Source: Ferruginibacter sp.
Lineage (GTDB): Bacteria; Bacteroidota; Bacteroidia; Chitinophagales; Chitinophagaceae
Direction of reading: 5' to 3'
NCBI GenBank assembly: GCA_025350645.1
Contig: JANXXM010000159.1
Span: 1 to 54,924 of the forward strand
DNA length: 54,924 nt
In this document: piece after piece, positions 18,999 through 28,280 of the stretch
Numbering within the stretch: the stretch's first letter is position 1
Layout: every line of letters begins with the position of its first letter
Position numbers and translations under genes: made by a program
The notes under the pieces: generated by a model
Databases searched by the model: none
The model's input: only the letters and a program-made list of their open reading frames with translations
Told to the model about the DNA's origin: nothing

Positions 18999-20462
18999 AT
19001 GAAAAACTATTTAAAAAGAAAAAACTTCCTTTTTTTAATAATTGCATTTGCAGTTGTGCAGTCTAATTGTTCTAAAACAAAGAGTGGCGGCGAAGCTATA
19101 GTTTCGCCTGTTATTATAACGCCTGCGCCAGGCACAAACGATGTTTCATACTGGCTTACAAAAGCTGACCAGTCTGTACTACTGCAACAACAAAATACTG
19201 TAATATCCTTTGGCACTATTGCAAACAGCAATGGTTTTATAGATGTAGATAGTGCACAGAGTTACCAGGCCATAGATGGGTTTGGTTATACTTTAACCGG
19301 AGGAAGTGCGGAGCTCATAAACAATATGTCTGTAACAGATAAACAAAATCTTCTCAACGATTTATTTAGCACAACATCCGGCTCCTCTGCCGGAGTAAGC
19401 TATTTGCGTGTAAGCCTTGGAGCATCAGACTTAAGCTCCAGCGTGTTTAGTTATGATGATATGCCTGCAGGCCAAACAGATATGCCACTTGCCAATTTTA
19501 GTTTGGATAAAGATAGTATAGACCTTGTACCAGTGCTGCAGCAAATACTTACCTTAAACCCTGCCATAAAAATAATGGCAAGCCCATGGAGCCCACCAGT
19601 GTGGATGAAGGACAACAACAGTTCTATAGGTGGAGGTTTACAGCCCCAATATTATGCCGTATATGCAAAATATTTTGTAAAATACATACAGGCAATGAAG
19701 GCAAAAGGCATTACGATAGATGCTGTAACCATACAGAACGAACCACAATATGGCGGCAATAACCCCAGCATGGTAATGAGTGCTGCACAACAGGCAGACT
19801 TTGTAAAAAACCACCTGGGTCCTGCATTTGCTGCAGCCTCAGTCACTACTAAAATTATTATCTGGGATCATAATTGTGATAATGCAAACTATCCCATTTC
19901 AATATTAAATGACGCTGCTGCAAAGCAATATGTAAGCGGCTCTGCTTTTCATTTATATGCAGGAGATATTAGCGCACTGGGCACTGTACACAATGCACAC
20001 CCGGATAAAAATGTCTACTTCACAGAACAATGGACACAAGGCAGCGGAAGTTTTTCCGGAGATTTTAAATATCATTTAAAGAATGTGGTAATTGGCTCTA
20101 TGGCTAACTGGAGCAAAACAGCATTAATATGGAACCTTGCCAGCAACCCTGCCTACGGGCCACATACACCCGGCGGTTGCACAGAGTGCAAGGGAGCAGT
20201 TACTATAAGCGGCTCCACCATTACTAAAAATGTTGCCTATTATATTATTGCGCAAATTGCGAGGTTTGTTCCTGCAAATTCAATAAGAATTTACAGCAAT
20301 GGCAGTGGCATTTCCAACATTGCATTTAAAAGAACTGACGGAAAAAAGGTATTGCTTGTTTTAAACGAGGGTAATGCAGATTTAAGTTTTAATATTCGTT
20401 ATAATGCAAAGTGGGCGCCGGTTACAGTTCCTGCAAATGCAGCGGGCACCTTTATTTGGTAA
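18999..20462 (+). CDS. GH30 glycoside hydrolase lipoprotein (beta-glucosylceramidase/beta-1,6-glucanase-like)
   Basis: This 487-aa enzyme has Cys24 after QSN as a likely lipidation site. The GH30 (beta/alpha)8 barrel is recognisable: YLRVSLGASDLS, IMASPWSPPVWMKDN, then TIQNEPQYGG with acid/base Glu248 and VYFTEQW with nucleophile Glu343. The C-terminal beta domain (about 405-487) ends VLNEGN...VPANAAGTFIW, which is usual for GH30. The family retains configuration and cuts beta-1,6-glucan, glucosylceramide or xylan depending on subfamily. The pattern here is nearest the GH30_1/GH30_3 group by eye. It follows the UnbV gene by 40 nt and precedes the first GH144 gene. Confidence 0.92.
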   Translation: MKNYLKRKNFLFLIIAFAVVQSNCSKTKSGGEAIVSPVIITPAPGTNDVSYWLTKADQSVLLQQQNTVISFGTIANSNGFIDVDSAQSYQAIDGFGYTLTGGSAELINNMSVTDKQNLLNDLFSTTSGSSAGVSYLRVSLGASDLSSSVFSYDDMPAGQTDMPLANFSLDKDSIDLVPVLQQILTLNPAIKIMASPWSPPVWMKDNNSSIGGGLQPQYYAVYAKYFVKYIQAMKAKGITIDAVTIQNEPQYGGNNPSMVMSAAQQADFVKNHLGPAFAAASVTTKIIIWDHNCDNANYPISILNDAAAKQYVSGSAFHLYAGDISALGTVHNAHPDKNVYFTEQWTQGSGSFSGDFKYHLKNVVIGSMANWSKTALIWNLASNPAYGPHTPGGCTECKGAVTISGSTITKNVAYYIIAQIARFVPANSIRIYSNGSGISNIAFKRTDGKKVLLVLNEGNADLSFNIRYNAKWAPVTVPANAAGTFIW

Positions 20463-20567
20463 TATTTTTTCAGGAAAAATTATTTAAGAGATAAGCAGTA
20501 AGATTTTTTGTTAGCAATTATTTTAATAAAATTTAATTTTCTAATACAATCATTTATAAAAAAAGAT

Positions 20568-21986
20568 ATGAAATGTATTTTAGCGATTGCAATTGTTTTT
20601 CTTTCTAATATTACTTCTGCACAAACAATAGACTTGAGGGCGGGTTATCCAAATAGCATTAGTCCGGTTGGTATTATAAAAGATGTTCCAGACAGTACTT
20701 TGCTGGAAATTGTGCAGCGGCAAACATTCCGTTATTTCTGGCATTACGCACATCCTGTAAGCGGGCTCGCCAGAGAAAGAGATGTTGCAGTAAAAGCAGT
20801 ATCCTACTGGGATTTTATTAATGAAGCTTGGGACGAGCCTAACCTAAGCAAGACAGAATTTGGCAGTGAAGATTGTGCTATAGGTGGCACGGGAATGGGC
20901 GTGCTGGCAACAATTGTAGCCGTTAACCGAAATTGGATTGGCAGAGATACCGCAGTAAAAAGATTAATAAAGATCATAGACTTTTTATATAAAGCAGATT
21001 GCTACCACGGTATTTATCCGCATTTTATGAATGGCACCACTGGCAAAACAGTTCCCTTTGACAGGCTGGATGATGGTGCAGATATTGTAGAAACAAGCTA
21101 CCTGCTTATGGGCTTTTTGTGTGCAAAAGAATATTTTAACGGCACGAATAATGAAGAAAAATATTTGCGTAAAAGAGCAGATCAAATGTGGGGTGCAGCT
21201 AATTTTAACTGGCATACAAAAGGCGAAGATAAGCGCCTGTACTGGCACTGGAGCCCCCGAAATGGTTTTGATATGAATTTTCCGGTTTGGGGGTATAATG
21301 AATGTCTCATCACATATTTACTGGCTGCTGCATCTCCAAATCATGGCATTTCAAGAAATGTTTATGACAGCACATGGGCTGGTAGTTCGGGCTGGAGAAA
21401 TGGGAAAACATATTATGGCTATCAGCTGCCGTTGGGCAATTATGATAAGGATAGAGGTGGCCCGTTATTTTTTGAACAATACTCTTATATGGGTATTAAC
21501 CCTAATGGTTTAGCGGATGATAAAGGCACAGACTATGCGATGCAAACAAAAAATCATACACTTATAAACAGGGCATTTTGTATAGAAAATCCAAACAAGT
21601 ATAAAGGTTATAGTGAAAATTGCTGGGGTCTCACTGCGGGTGACAGTTATAAAGGTTATGTGGCACACAGTCCGGAAAATGACAGAGGAGTTATTCAGCC
21701 AACAGCAGCTATATCTTCTATGCCATTTACACCCAAAGAAAGTATGGCTGCACTGCGGCATTTTTATTACAATCATGGAAGCAAAATTTGGGGCCCTTTT
21801 GGTTTTGCTGATGGCTTTAGCGAAACACATAACTGGTACGCAAAAAGCCATCTTGCTATAGATCAGGGACCAATTGTGGTAATGATTGAAAACTTTAGAA
21901 CAGGATTAATCTGGAATTTATTTATGAAAATTCCTGATGTAAAAAATGGACTGGCAAAATTGGGTTTTAAAAGTAGCAGGTATTAA
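20568..21986 (+). CDS. GH144-family endo-beta-1,2-glucanase-like enzyme (copy 1)
   Basis: I chose ATG 20568 because it begins a signal peptide (MKCILAIAIV, cleavage near TSAQ). An upstream start at 20508 would add 20 unlikely residues. The 472-aa product is an (alpha/alpha)6-barrel enzyme of the Glycoamylase family: RQTFRYFWHYAHPVSGLARER, GGTGMGVLA, DDGADIVETSYL, YWHWSP, ENCWGLTAGD, AIDQGPIVVMIENFRTGL. GH144 was founded on a Chitinophaga endo-beta-1,2-glucanase, and Bacteroidota homologs cut beta-1,2-glucan to sophoro-oligosaccharides, so this is the likely activity. Two paralogs lie 16-20 kb downstream. The last part of this gene is followed at once by decayed sequence. Confidence 0.88.
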   Translation: MKCILAIAIVFLSNITSAQTIDLRAGYPNSISPVGIIKDVPDSTLLEIVQRQTFRYFWHYAHPVSGLARERDVAVKAVSYWDFINEAWDEPNLSKTEFGSEDCAIGGTGMGVLATIVAVNRNWIGRDTAVKRLIKIIDFLYKADCYHGIYPHFMNGTTGKTVPFDRLDDGADIVETSYLLMGFLCAKEYFNGTNNEEKYLRKRADQMWGAANFNWHTKGEDKRLYWHWSPRNGFDMNFPVWGYNECLITYLLAAASPNHGISRNVYDSTWAGSSGWRNGKTYYGYQLPLGNYDKDRGGPLFFEQYSYMGINPNGLADDKGTDYAMQTKNHTLINRAFCIENPNKYKGYSENCWGLTAGDSYKGYVAHSPENDRGVIQPTAAISSMPFTPKESMAALRHFYYNHGSKIWGPFGFADGFSETHNWYAKSHLAIDQGPIVVMIENFRTGLIWNLFMKIPDVKNGLAKLGFKSSRY

Positions 21987-21990
21987 TTTT

Positions 21991-22113
21991 GGATCAACGC
22001 TGCAGGAAGCGAAGGCGCTTTGCACATTACTCACCCTTTGCAATACAAATGCAAATACGACCTTTAGCAATTTACAGGATGAATTAATAAAAAAGTACCC
22101 GTTTAAAAAGTAA
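21991..22113 (+). pseudogene. C-terminal remnant of an unidentified gene
   Basis: Reading frame 1 here encodes about 40 protein-like residues (GSTLQEAKALCTLL ... DELIKKYPFKK) ending in TAA at 22111-22113. The frame is not that of GH144 copy 1. It continues upstream into the GH144 coding region only as an out-of-frame overlap back to an ATG at 21946. The composition (amphipathic, Lys-rich end) suggests the tail of a lost gene. I do not recognise the family. Confidence 0.45.
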
Positions 22114-22133
22114 ACAGTATATAAATAAGGTAC

Positions 22134-23555
22134 ATGAATAAAACTAAAACATACTGGCGTTATTTTGAAAATGCAATTTTTATAGTTGCGTTTTTCTACA
22201 TTTCATGGGATTGGATTTCTAATTTCTTCATTTACCTGTACAATACCATTTTGGGTAAAGGGATTATTGCTGACATAAAAGGGCAAATTAAAACTCATTC
22301 CTATAATGATACTTTTATGACCCTAGTCTGGGAATTAATTTTCATCATTACACTTTGGGAAATTGGTTTGATTGTATTTGAAGGGTTTCAAAAAGAAAAA
22401 GAAAGAAAATGGAATTCATATAAAGTAAACAATATTTTTAAGTACGTTTCGCAAAAATTTAAGGCAACATTTTTAGCAAGCTTTATTGGAATATTTATTC
22501 CGCTCCTCATAAAATTTGATGTGTTTGCTTTGGTAAAACCATTCTTCAATTATTTCAGTTTATTTAAAATAAATTTTGAATGGTATAGCTGGATATACGC
22601 TTACCTGGTGTGGGAACTTTCTACCTGGGTTTGGCATTATGCTTTTCACAGGGTGCGTTTTTTCTGGTGTTTTCATTCGCCACACCATGCGCCGGATGAT
22701 CTTACTATTACTACAGCATGGGTACATTTTTTTGCTGAAGGCTTTATCACTACATTCATACAATGGATTATACTTTCGTTAGCAGGCTTTAGGTATGAAA
22801 TGCTTTTTCCGGCAATATTTGCCATTGAAGTTGGCTGGGGCACATTTATACATGCAAGTGAAAGAAGTTTAAAAAGCGGAAGACTTGGTTTTCTAAAACA
22901 TTTGTTTATAACCCCTTCTCACCACCGTGTGCACCATGCAAAAAATGCATTGTATATGGATACAAACTTTTGTACTTTTCTTCCTTTTTGGGATTGGATA
23001 TTTGGCACCCTTCAACCCTTAAAAGACGAAGTAAAAATTGAGTACGGCATTACACGTAAGTTAGACACTACCAACTTTATAGATTTTTACTTTGGAGAAT
23101 TTTTTCTGCTGATAAAGGACATCAAAAATACAAATGGTATAAAAAACAAAGTGCTGATTTTTATAAAACCGCCGGGCTGGAATCCTCAAAACAAAGACCA
23201 CCTTGCAGCAACAGTAAGGGCTGCATTTCTTAAAGAAAATCCTGGATTAAAAAGCTACACAAAACAAAACTTTTTAAAGAAATTTTATGCTAAAAAAACT
23301 TTGCCAAAAACGATTTATTTACTTTCTCTAATTTTAATTTTTACACACGCCAATTCATTCTCACAAAAAAGCAGAAAGGTAATATTTGTAATTGCAGACG
23401 GTATTTGCTACGACAATATTATTAAACAGCACATTCCCAATTTACAAGACCTTATCAAAAAAAGAGGTTTTACACAAGCTTATGTTGGCGAGGAAAAAGA
23501 TGGGTATTCTCAAACGCCTGCCATTTCTGCATTGAAAATGGGCAGGCATAAATAG
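22134..23555 (+). CDS. Sterol desaturase/fatty acid hydroxylase fused to a truncated phosphodiesterase
   Basis: This 473-aa frame has two unlike parts. Residues 1-375 are an integral-membrane di-iron hydroxylase of the sterol desaturase superfamily, with several hydrophobic segments and the three histidine clusters HYAFH, HSPHH and HHRVHH. These proteins hydroxylate or desaturate lipids. From about residue 392 a second signal-like segment (IYLLSLILIFTHANSFSQ) leads into KVIFVIADGI, YVGEEKDGYSQTP, the start of a type I phosphodiesterase/nucleotide pyrophosphatase-like protein. That part stops after about 60 residues, where the family would continue for some 300 more. The second part looks like a broken neighbouring gene read through after loss of the first stop. 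The desaturase is probably functional; the tail probably is not. Confidence 0.8.
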   Translation: MNKTKTYWRYFENAIFIVAFFYISWDWISNFFIYLYNTILGKGIIADIKGQIKTHSYNDTFMTLVWELIFIITLWEIGLIVFEGFQKEKERKWNSYKVNNIFKYVSQKFKATFLASFIGIFIPLLIKFDVFALVKPFFNYFSLFKINFEWYSWIYAYLVWELSTWVWHYAFHRVRFFWCFHSPHHAPDDLTITTAWVHFFAEGFITTFIQWIILSLAGFRYEMLFPAIFAIEVGWGTFIHASERSLKSGRLGFLKHLFITPSHHRVHHAKNALYMDTNFCTFLPFWDWIFGTLQPLKDEVKIEYGITRKLDTTNFIDFYFGEFFLLIKDIKNTNGIKNKVLIFIKPPGWNPQNKDHLAATVRAAFLKENPGLKSYTKQNFLKKFYAKKTLPKTIYLLSLILIFTHANSFSQKSRKVIFVIADGICYDNIIKQHIPNLQDLIKKRGFTQAYVGEEKDGYSQTPAISALKMGRHK

Positions 23556-23651
23556 ATGTTGTAGCTGCTATCAAAATTTTATAAAGTGGTTATTGAAATG
23601 ACTTATACTATTTTAAACAGAGGGGTGATTTTAAAATGATAATAAAATTGA

Positions 23652-24464
23652 ATGGAAATTTTATTTTTTTGCCCAAGATGGGGTAGCGAACATTTAAGCT
23701 GGGAGGAATTTTGCAGCTTGGCTAAGACAGCTGGTTATACTGGTGTGGAGGCTGGTGTGCCATTTAATGAAGTAGAAAAGGCAGAAATGAAAATGGCTCT
23801 AAAAAAAAACAAACTTTTATTAATAGGTCAATACTGGCAGTCGTTTGAAAGGGATTTTGAAACGCATAAAACTTCTTTTAAAAATTATTTGGAAAACATA
23901 GCATCGCTTCATCCTTTAAAAATTGATTCACAAACCGGCAAAGATTATTTCAACTTTAATGAAAATAGAATATTGTTTGAAATTGCGCAGCAGTTTACAA
24001 CAGATACCAATATCCCTGTACTGCATGAAACACACCGCAACAAAGCATTGTTCGCAGCACATATCACACAACAATTTTTAAATGAAATTCCATCGCTGAA
24101 AATAACCGCAGATTTTTCGCACTGGTGTACAGTTTCAGAAAGTTACCTGCAGGATCAGCAGCAGGCTGTGCAGCTTGCCATTGCCCGTACAGGCCATATA
24201 CACGCCAGAGTTGGCCATACGCAAGGCCCACAGGTTACAGACCCACGCCTGCCAGAATGGAAAGAGGCATTAGAGCATCATATCAACTGGTGGAAAAAGA
24301 TTGCAAGCCAGCATCAAAAAAACAATGCAGAATCTTTAACAATAACTCCGGAGTTCGGCCCGGTACCATACCTGCTTCAGCACCCGGTAACAAAACAACC
24401 ATTGGCAAACCAATGGGAAATTAATTTGTGGATGATGGAATTCTTAGATGAAAATTTAACATAA
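23652..24464 (+). CDS. Sugar phosphate isomerase/epimerase-like TIM-barrel protein
   Basis: This 270-aa cytoplasmic protein (no signal peptide) matches the xylose-isomerase-like TIM barrel. Features: MEILFFCPRWGSEHLSWEEF, AGYTGVEAGVPF, a central LHETHRN, ITADFSHWC, HIHARVGHTQGPQV and TPEFGP near the C-terminus. The histidines, glutamates and aspartate of those strands are typical divalent-metal ligands. Family members isomerise or epimerise sugars, inositols or keto-sugars; the exact substrate cannot be read here. It lies between the decayed region and GH31 and would act on sugars released by the locus. A weak remnant-like frame (IDVVAAIKIL, stop at 23582-23584) precedes it. Confidence 0.85.
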   Translation: MEILFFCPRWGSEHLSWEEFCSLAKTAGYTGVEAGVPFNEVEKAEMKMALKKNKLLLIGQYWQSFERDFETHKTSFKNYLENIASLHPLKIDSQTGKDYFNFNENRILFEIAQQFTTDTNIPVLHETHRNKALFAAHITQQFLNEIPSLKITADFSHWCTVSESYLQDQQQAVQLAIARTGHIHARVGHTQGPQVTDPRLPEWKEALEHHINWWKKIASQHQKNNAESLTITPEFGPVPYLLQHPVTKQPLANQWEINLWMMEFLDENLT

Positions 24465-24493
24465 TAAAATTGTTGCAGCAATAATATTTATAC

Positions 24494-26995
24494 ATGAAAA
24501 AAAACTTAAAAAGTCATCTTTTATTTTTCACGGCAATATTTTTCCCGGGGATTATTTTGGCGCAGGTACAAAACATTGGCAAAATAATATCCTATAAAAA
24601 AATACCAGGCGGGGTTAGCGGACAAACAGCTACAGCAAATTTTGATGTGCATGTATACAACCAAAACACAATACGGATAAGGGTTACAAGAAACAAAAGT
24701 TTCAATAATTTTTCCTACGCTTTGGCAGATAATAATTTTCCAAGCTTTGAAGAGGTTTCTTTTATTGAAACAAAAAGCACAATTATTATCGGCACCAATA
24801 CTATCACCGCAGAAATACAAAAGTTGCCTCATTTTAAAATAACGTTTAAAAATAAAAGTAATGCTGTTATAAACGAAGATGATGATGGTAAGTTTAGCGG
24901 TACTGTTTTCAAGGGAGAGGAATTCAATATTTACAAAAAAATACAACCGGATGAAAAATTTATTGGTATGGGAGAAGCGCTGGGAAATCTTAACAGGCGT
25001 GGCACTGCAGTTACTTTAAATAACACAGATACCTATAAATATGGAGATGCCCGATTGCCCATGTACAGCAGTATTCCATTTTTTATGGGTGTACATGCAA
25101 ACGGGAATTATGGAATATTTTTAAACAATAGTTTTCCCTCTGTTTTTAATTTTGGTATATCATCTGCCAATGTTTCCAGCATTACCTCCGCGGGCGGTGA
25201 CATTGATTATTTTTTTATGTACGATAGTTGTGTAAGCAAAATTATTGAACAGTACACCGCACTTACAGGCCGCATGCCTTTGCCGCCAAAATGGAGTTTG
25301 GGATACCACCAAAGTCGCTGTAGTTATTATCCGCAGGAAAAAATTGAATGGATTGCACAAACGTTTCGCCATAAAAAAATACCGCTGGATTGTATTGTAC
25401 TGGATGCGGATTATCAGCAGAATTATCAACCATTTCTCGTAAACAAAAAGCGCTTTCCAAATATGCCAGCGCTTGCTGCCTCTCTTGCAAAAATGAATAT
25501 TGAACTTACCGCTTCTGTTTACCCTGGTGTAAAAATTGATAGCAATTACTTTTCCTATATAGATGGGTTACAAAAAAATGTTTTTTTAAAGTATGCTGAT
25601 GGCAAAAACTTTGAAACAGAAATAGCACCGCTAAAAGTAGTATTGCCAGATTATACAAACCCAAAAACAAGAAACTGGTGGATAGAGAAAATGAAATGGC
25701 TGCCGGATAATGGTATACATGGATACTGGAACGATATGAACGAACCGGCTGTTGGAGGAAGTTTTTTACCTGCTAATTTATTATTTGATTTTGATGGCAG
25801 AAACGCAAATACTGCAGAAGCAAAAAATGTTTATGGGATGCAGATGGCGAGAAGCAGTTTTGAATCTGCTATAAAATATGGCGGCGACAGAAGACCGTTT
25901 ATCCTTACCCGATCTGGGTTTGCGGGTGTGCAGCGCTATTCAGCAATGTGGAGTGGCGATAATACTGCAAGCGATAAAGGCCTGCTAACTTCTGTATTAT
26001 TAAATAATCAGCTTGGCTTATCTGGTATGCCATTTTGTGGCCACGATATTGGCGGTTTTATTGGCGATGGAAATAAAGACTTGTATAAACGGTGGATAGA
26101 AGCTGGAGTATTTTCACCTTTTTGCAGAAACCATAAAGGTTGCGGAGGCGTGGCCGGCGAACCGTGGGCTTATGATGATGAAGCTGAAGCCATATCTAAA
26201 ACCTATATTGGTTTGCGGTACCGCCTGATGCCTTATATCTATTCAAAATTTTATGAGGCTTCGCAAACGGGCATTCCCATTGCAAGAAGCCTTGCAATAG
26301 ATTTTACAAAGGATGAAAAAGTATATGATCAGGCTTTTCAATACGAATTTTTATTTGGAGATGCTATGCTTATTGCCCCGGTAACCAGTGCAGAAAAAAG
26401 TAAAAAGCTGCATCTTCCAAAAGCAGATTGGTATAATATGTACACCGATGAAAAACTAACGGGAGACCAGCAAATAAATATGGAGGCTCCCATTTATACA
26501 TTACCCGTGTTTATAAAATCTTCCTCAATCATCCCTATGCAAAGCCTTGTTCAATCCACTAAAGACAAACCATCCGATACTTTGGTGCTGCACATTTACA
26601 ACGGAAGGGAGAAAAATATTTTTACTTATTATGAAGATGCAGATGATGGTATGGACTATAAAAACGGGAATTTTTATAAGCGGGAAATTGTCTTTGATCC
26701 TGCCTTAAAATCTATTACGTTCCATGCAAAGCAGGGAAATTTTACATCAATGTTTACTGAAATAAAAATAGTGCTGCACGGCTTCAACGAAACCGGAAAT
26801 AAATTTTTTGTTAATGGCAAAATGGTAAACATAACAACTGCTTCAATAAAAATACTTGATCCGTTGAGCGGGCTGGAAGAGTATTATGATTCATCATATT
26901 TCAAAATGCTTCGCATGCAGGAAACAATGGGGCAACAGCAACTCTTTAATTTAAACAATACATCAGCCACAATAACAATAAAGTGGTCATTTTAA
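24494..26995 (+). CDS. GH31 alpha-glucosidase/alpha-xylosidase-family enzyme
   Basis: This 833-aa exported enzyme (signal peptide residues 1-24, ending ILAQ) has the galactose-mutarotase-like N-domain (about 40-255), then the catalytic barrel and C-terminal beta domains. The nucleophile is Asp414 in WNDMNEP and the likely acid/base is Asp489 in WSGDNTAS. KWSLGYHQSRCSYYP and FCRNHKGCGG are also classic GH31. It removes terminal alpha-linked glucose or xylose from non-reducing ends with retention, most likely in the periplasm. Its 3' end nearly touches the next gene (11 nt to ATG 27007). Confidence 0.95.
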   Translation: MKKNLKSHLLFFTAIFFPGIILAQVQNIGKIISYKKIPGGVSGQTATANFDVHVYNQNTIRIRVTRNKSFNNFSYALADNNFPSFEEVSFIETKSTIIIGTNTITAEIQKLPHFKITFKNKSNAVINEDDDGKFSGTVFKGEEFNIYKKIQPDEKFIGMGEALGNLNRRGTAVTLNNTDTYKYGDARLPMYSSIPFFMGVHANGNYGIFLNNSFPSVFNFGISSANVSSITSAGGDIDYFFMYDSCVSKIIEQYTALTGRMPLPPKWSLGYHQSRCSYYPQEKIEWIAQTFRHKKIPLDCIVLDADYQQNYQPFLVNKKRFPNMPALAASLAKMNIELTASVYPGVKIDSNYFSYIDGLQKNVFLKYADGKNFETEIAPLKVVLPDYTNPKTRNWWIEKMKWLPDNGIHGYWNDMNEPAVGGSFLPANLLFDFDGRNANTAEAKNVYGMQMARSSFESAIKYGGDRRPFILTRSGFAGVQRYSAMWSGDNTASDKGLLTSVLLNNQLGLSGMPFCGHDIGGFIGDGNKDLYKRWIEAGVFSPFCRNHKGCGGVAGEPWAYDDEAEAISKTYIGLRYRLMPYIYSKFYEASQTGIPIARSLAIDFTKDEKVYDQAFQYEFLFGDAMLIAPVTSAEKSKKLHLPKADWYNMYTDEKLTGDQQINMEAPIYTLPVFIKSSSIIPMQSLVQSTKDKPSDTLVLHIYNGREKNIFTYYEDADDGMDYKNGNFYKREIVFDPALKSITFHAKQGNFTSMFTEIKIVLHGFNETGNKFFVNGKMVNITTASIKILDPLSGLEEYYDSSYFKMLRMQETMGQQQLFNLNNTSATITIKWSF

Positions 26996-27006
26996 AATTA
27001 AAAACT

Positions 27007-27834
27007 ATGGAAAGCAAAACATTCACAGAGGAAAAAAAATTATCTTTTGAGCAGGATGGCTATCTTATTGTAAAAAAATTTTTATCGGCATCGGAGGTCG
27101 ATAAATTATACCAAGTAGCTACCAGCGATGAAAACCTCCAAAAGCATGCCTTTGATTTAAACGACCAGGCCGGTAAAAAGACCAAACTTACCTTATGGTA
27201 CACGCCGGGAAACGATCCTTATGGCTTACTTACAAAAAGTAATCGTATGGTAAATGCGGCAAATGCCATGCTGCAAGGCGATTCAGCTGTGTGCCATTTT
27301 CACAGCAAACTCATGCAAAAAGAACCCAGGGTTGGTGGTGCATGGGAGTGGCACCAGGATTATGGTTATTGGTATAAAAATGAATTTTTATTGCCTGATC
27401 AGATGCTTAGTATTATGGTAGCCATTACAGATGCTAGTAAAGCAAACGGATGCCTGCAGGTTATAAAGGGCAGTCATAAAATGGGCCGTATAGAACATGG
27501 TTTTGCAGGGGAGCAGGTTGGCGCATCGGAGCATTATGTAGATCTTGCATTGAAAACAATGCCGTTGGTTTATGTAGAAATAAATGCCGGTGATGCATTA
27601 ATATTTCATAGTAATTTACTCCACCGCTCAGAGGCAAATACATCAGATAAACCGAGATGGAGTTTAATATCTGTTTATAACCGCAGCGAAAATATTCCTT
27701 ACAACGAGCCTTCGCAGTCTGCCACAGTACCGTTGCAAGCCGTACCGGATGAGGCTTTGCTGCAGTGGGAAACAGAGGCGATAAGCAATGGAGCCAATTT
27801 TTTAGAAAAAGAAAAAGATGAGGCACTAAAATAA
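27007..27834 (+). CDS. Phytanoyl-CoA dioxygenase (PhyH)-family oxygenase
   Basis: The start at ATG 27007 avoids an 8-residue extension overlapping GH31 and fits the usual N-terminus (FEQDGYLIVKKFL). The 275-aa product is a cupin-fold Fe(II)/2-oxoglutarate oxygenase. The iron triad is visible as His116 and Asp118 in WHQDYG and His206 in LLHRS. IKGSHKMGRIEHG lies between. No signal peptide, so cytoplasmic. Family members hydroxylate varied small molecules. In carbohydrate loci the substrate is usually unknown, and an oxidised or methylated sugar is one possibility. It precedes a DoxX gene by 14 nt, suggesting joint expression. Confidence 0.92.
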   Translation: MESKTFTEEKKLSFEQDGYLIVKKFLSASEVDKLYQVATSDENLQKHAFDLNDQAGKKTKLTLWYTPGNDPYGLLTKSNRMVNAANAMLQGDSAVCHFHSKLMQKEPRVGGAWEWHQDYGYWYKNEFLLPDQMLSIMVAITDASKANGCLQVIKGSHKMGRIEHGFAGEQVGASEHYVDLALKTMPLVYVEINAGDALIFHSNLLHRSEANTSDKPRWSLISVYNRSENIPYNEPSQSATVPLQAVPDEALLQWETEAISNGANFLEKEKDEALK

Positions 27835-27848
27835 AACAACTTTTAAAT

Positions 27849-28271
27849 ATGAATAAAATCATTTCATTTTCTCGTTTCATGCAGCAAAGCGGCATTGGTT
27901 TTGTCAGGATTATTACGGGCTTTTTTATTGCATACCATGGCTGGGAAGTTTTTGATAATTTTAAAATGAACGAGTACGCAGCCTGGGATATTTTTAAGAA
28001 TAATACTGTAGCAAAATCTATAGTTTACAGCGGTAAAATTGCAGAATTAGTTTCAGGTATTTTTTTGCTTGTCGGATTATGTACAAGGCTTGTATCTCTT
28101 GTGATTATTGCAACGTTTTTGTACATCAGTTTTATTATTGGTCATGGCAAAATTTGGTATGAAGATCAACATCCGTTTTTATTTGTATTACTTGGTATAA
28201 TTTTCTTTTTTTCTGGAGCAGGAAATTATAGTGCGGATAAGCTATTGTTCAAAAAAACTAACCTTCTTTAA
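27849..28271 (+). CDS. DoxX-family membrane protein
   Basis: This 140-aa protein has four predicted membrane segments: about 17-34 (FVRIITGFFIAYHGWEVF), 61-80 (IAELVSGIFLLVGLCTRL), 82-97 and 108-127. The first helix with R, G and H residues and the GLCTR turn are typical of DoxX/DUF417-type proteins. These are linked in some bacteria to quinone or thiol redox reactions at the membrane; the role here is unknown. It lies 14 nt after the PhyH gene and 9 nt before the GH43-like gene, well inside the operon. Confidence 0.85.
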   Translation: MNKIISFSRFMQQSGIGFVRIITGFFIAYHGWEVFDNFKMNEYAAWDIFKNNTVAKSIVYSGKIAELVSGIFLLVGLCTRLVSLVIIATFLYISFIIGHGKIWYEDQHPFLFVLLGIIFFFSGAGNYSADKLLFKKTNLL

Positions 28272-28280
28272 AATATTATT

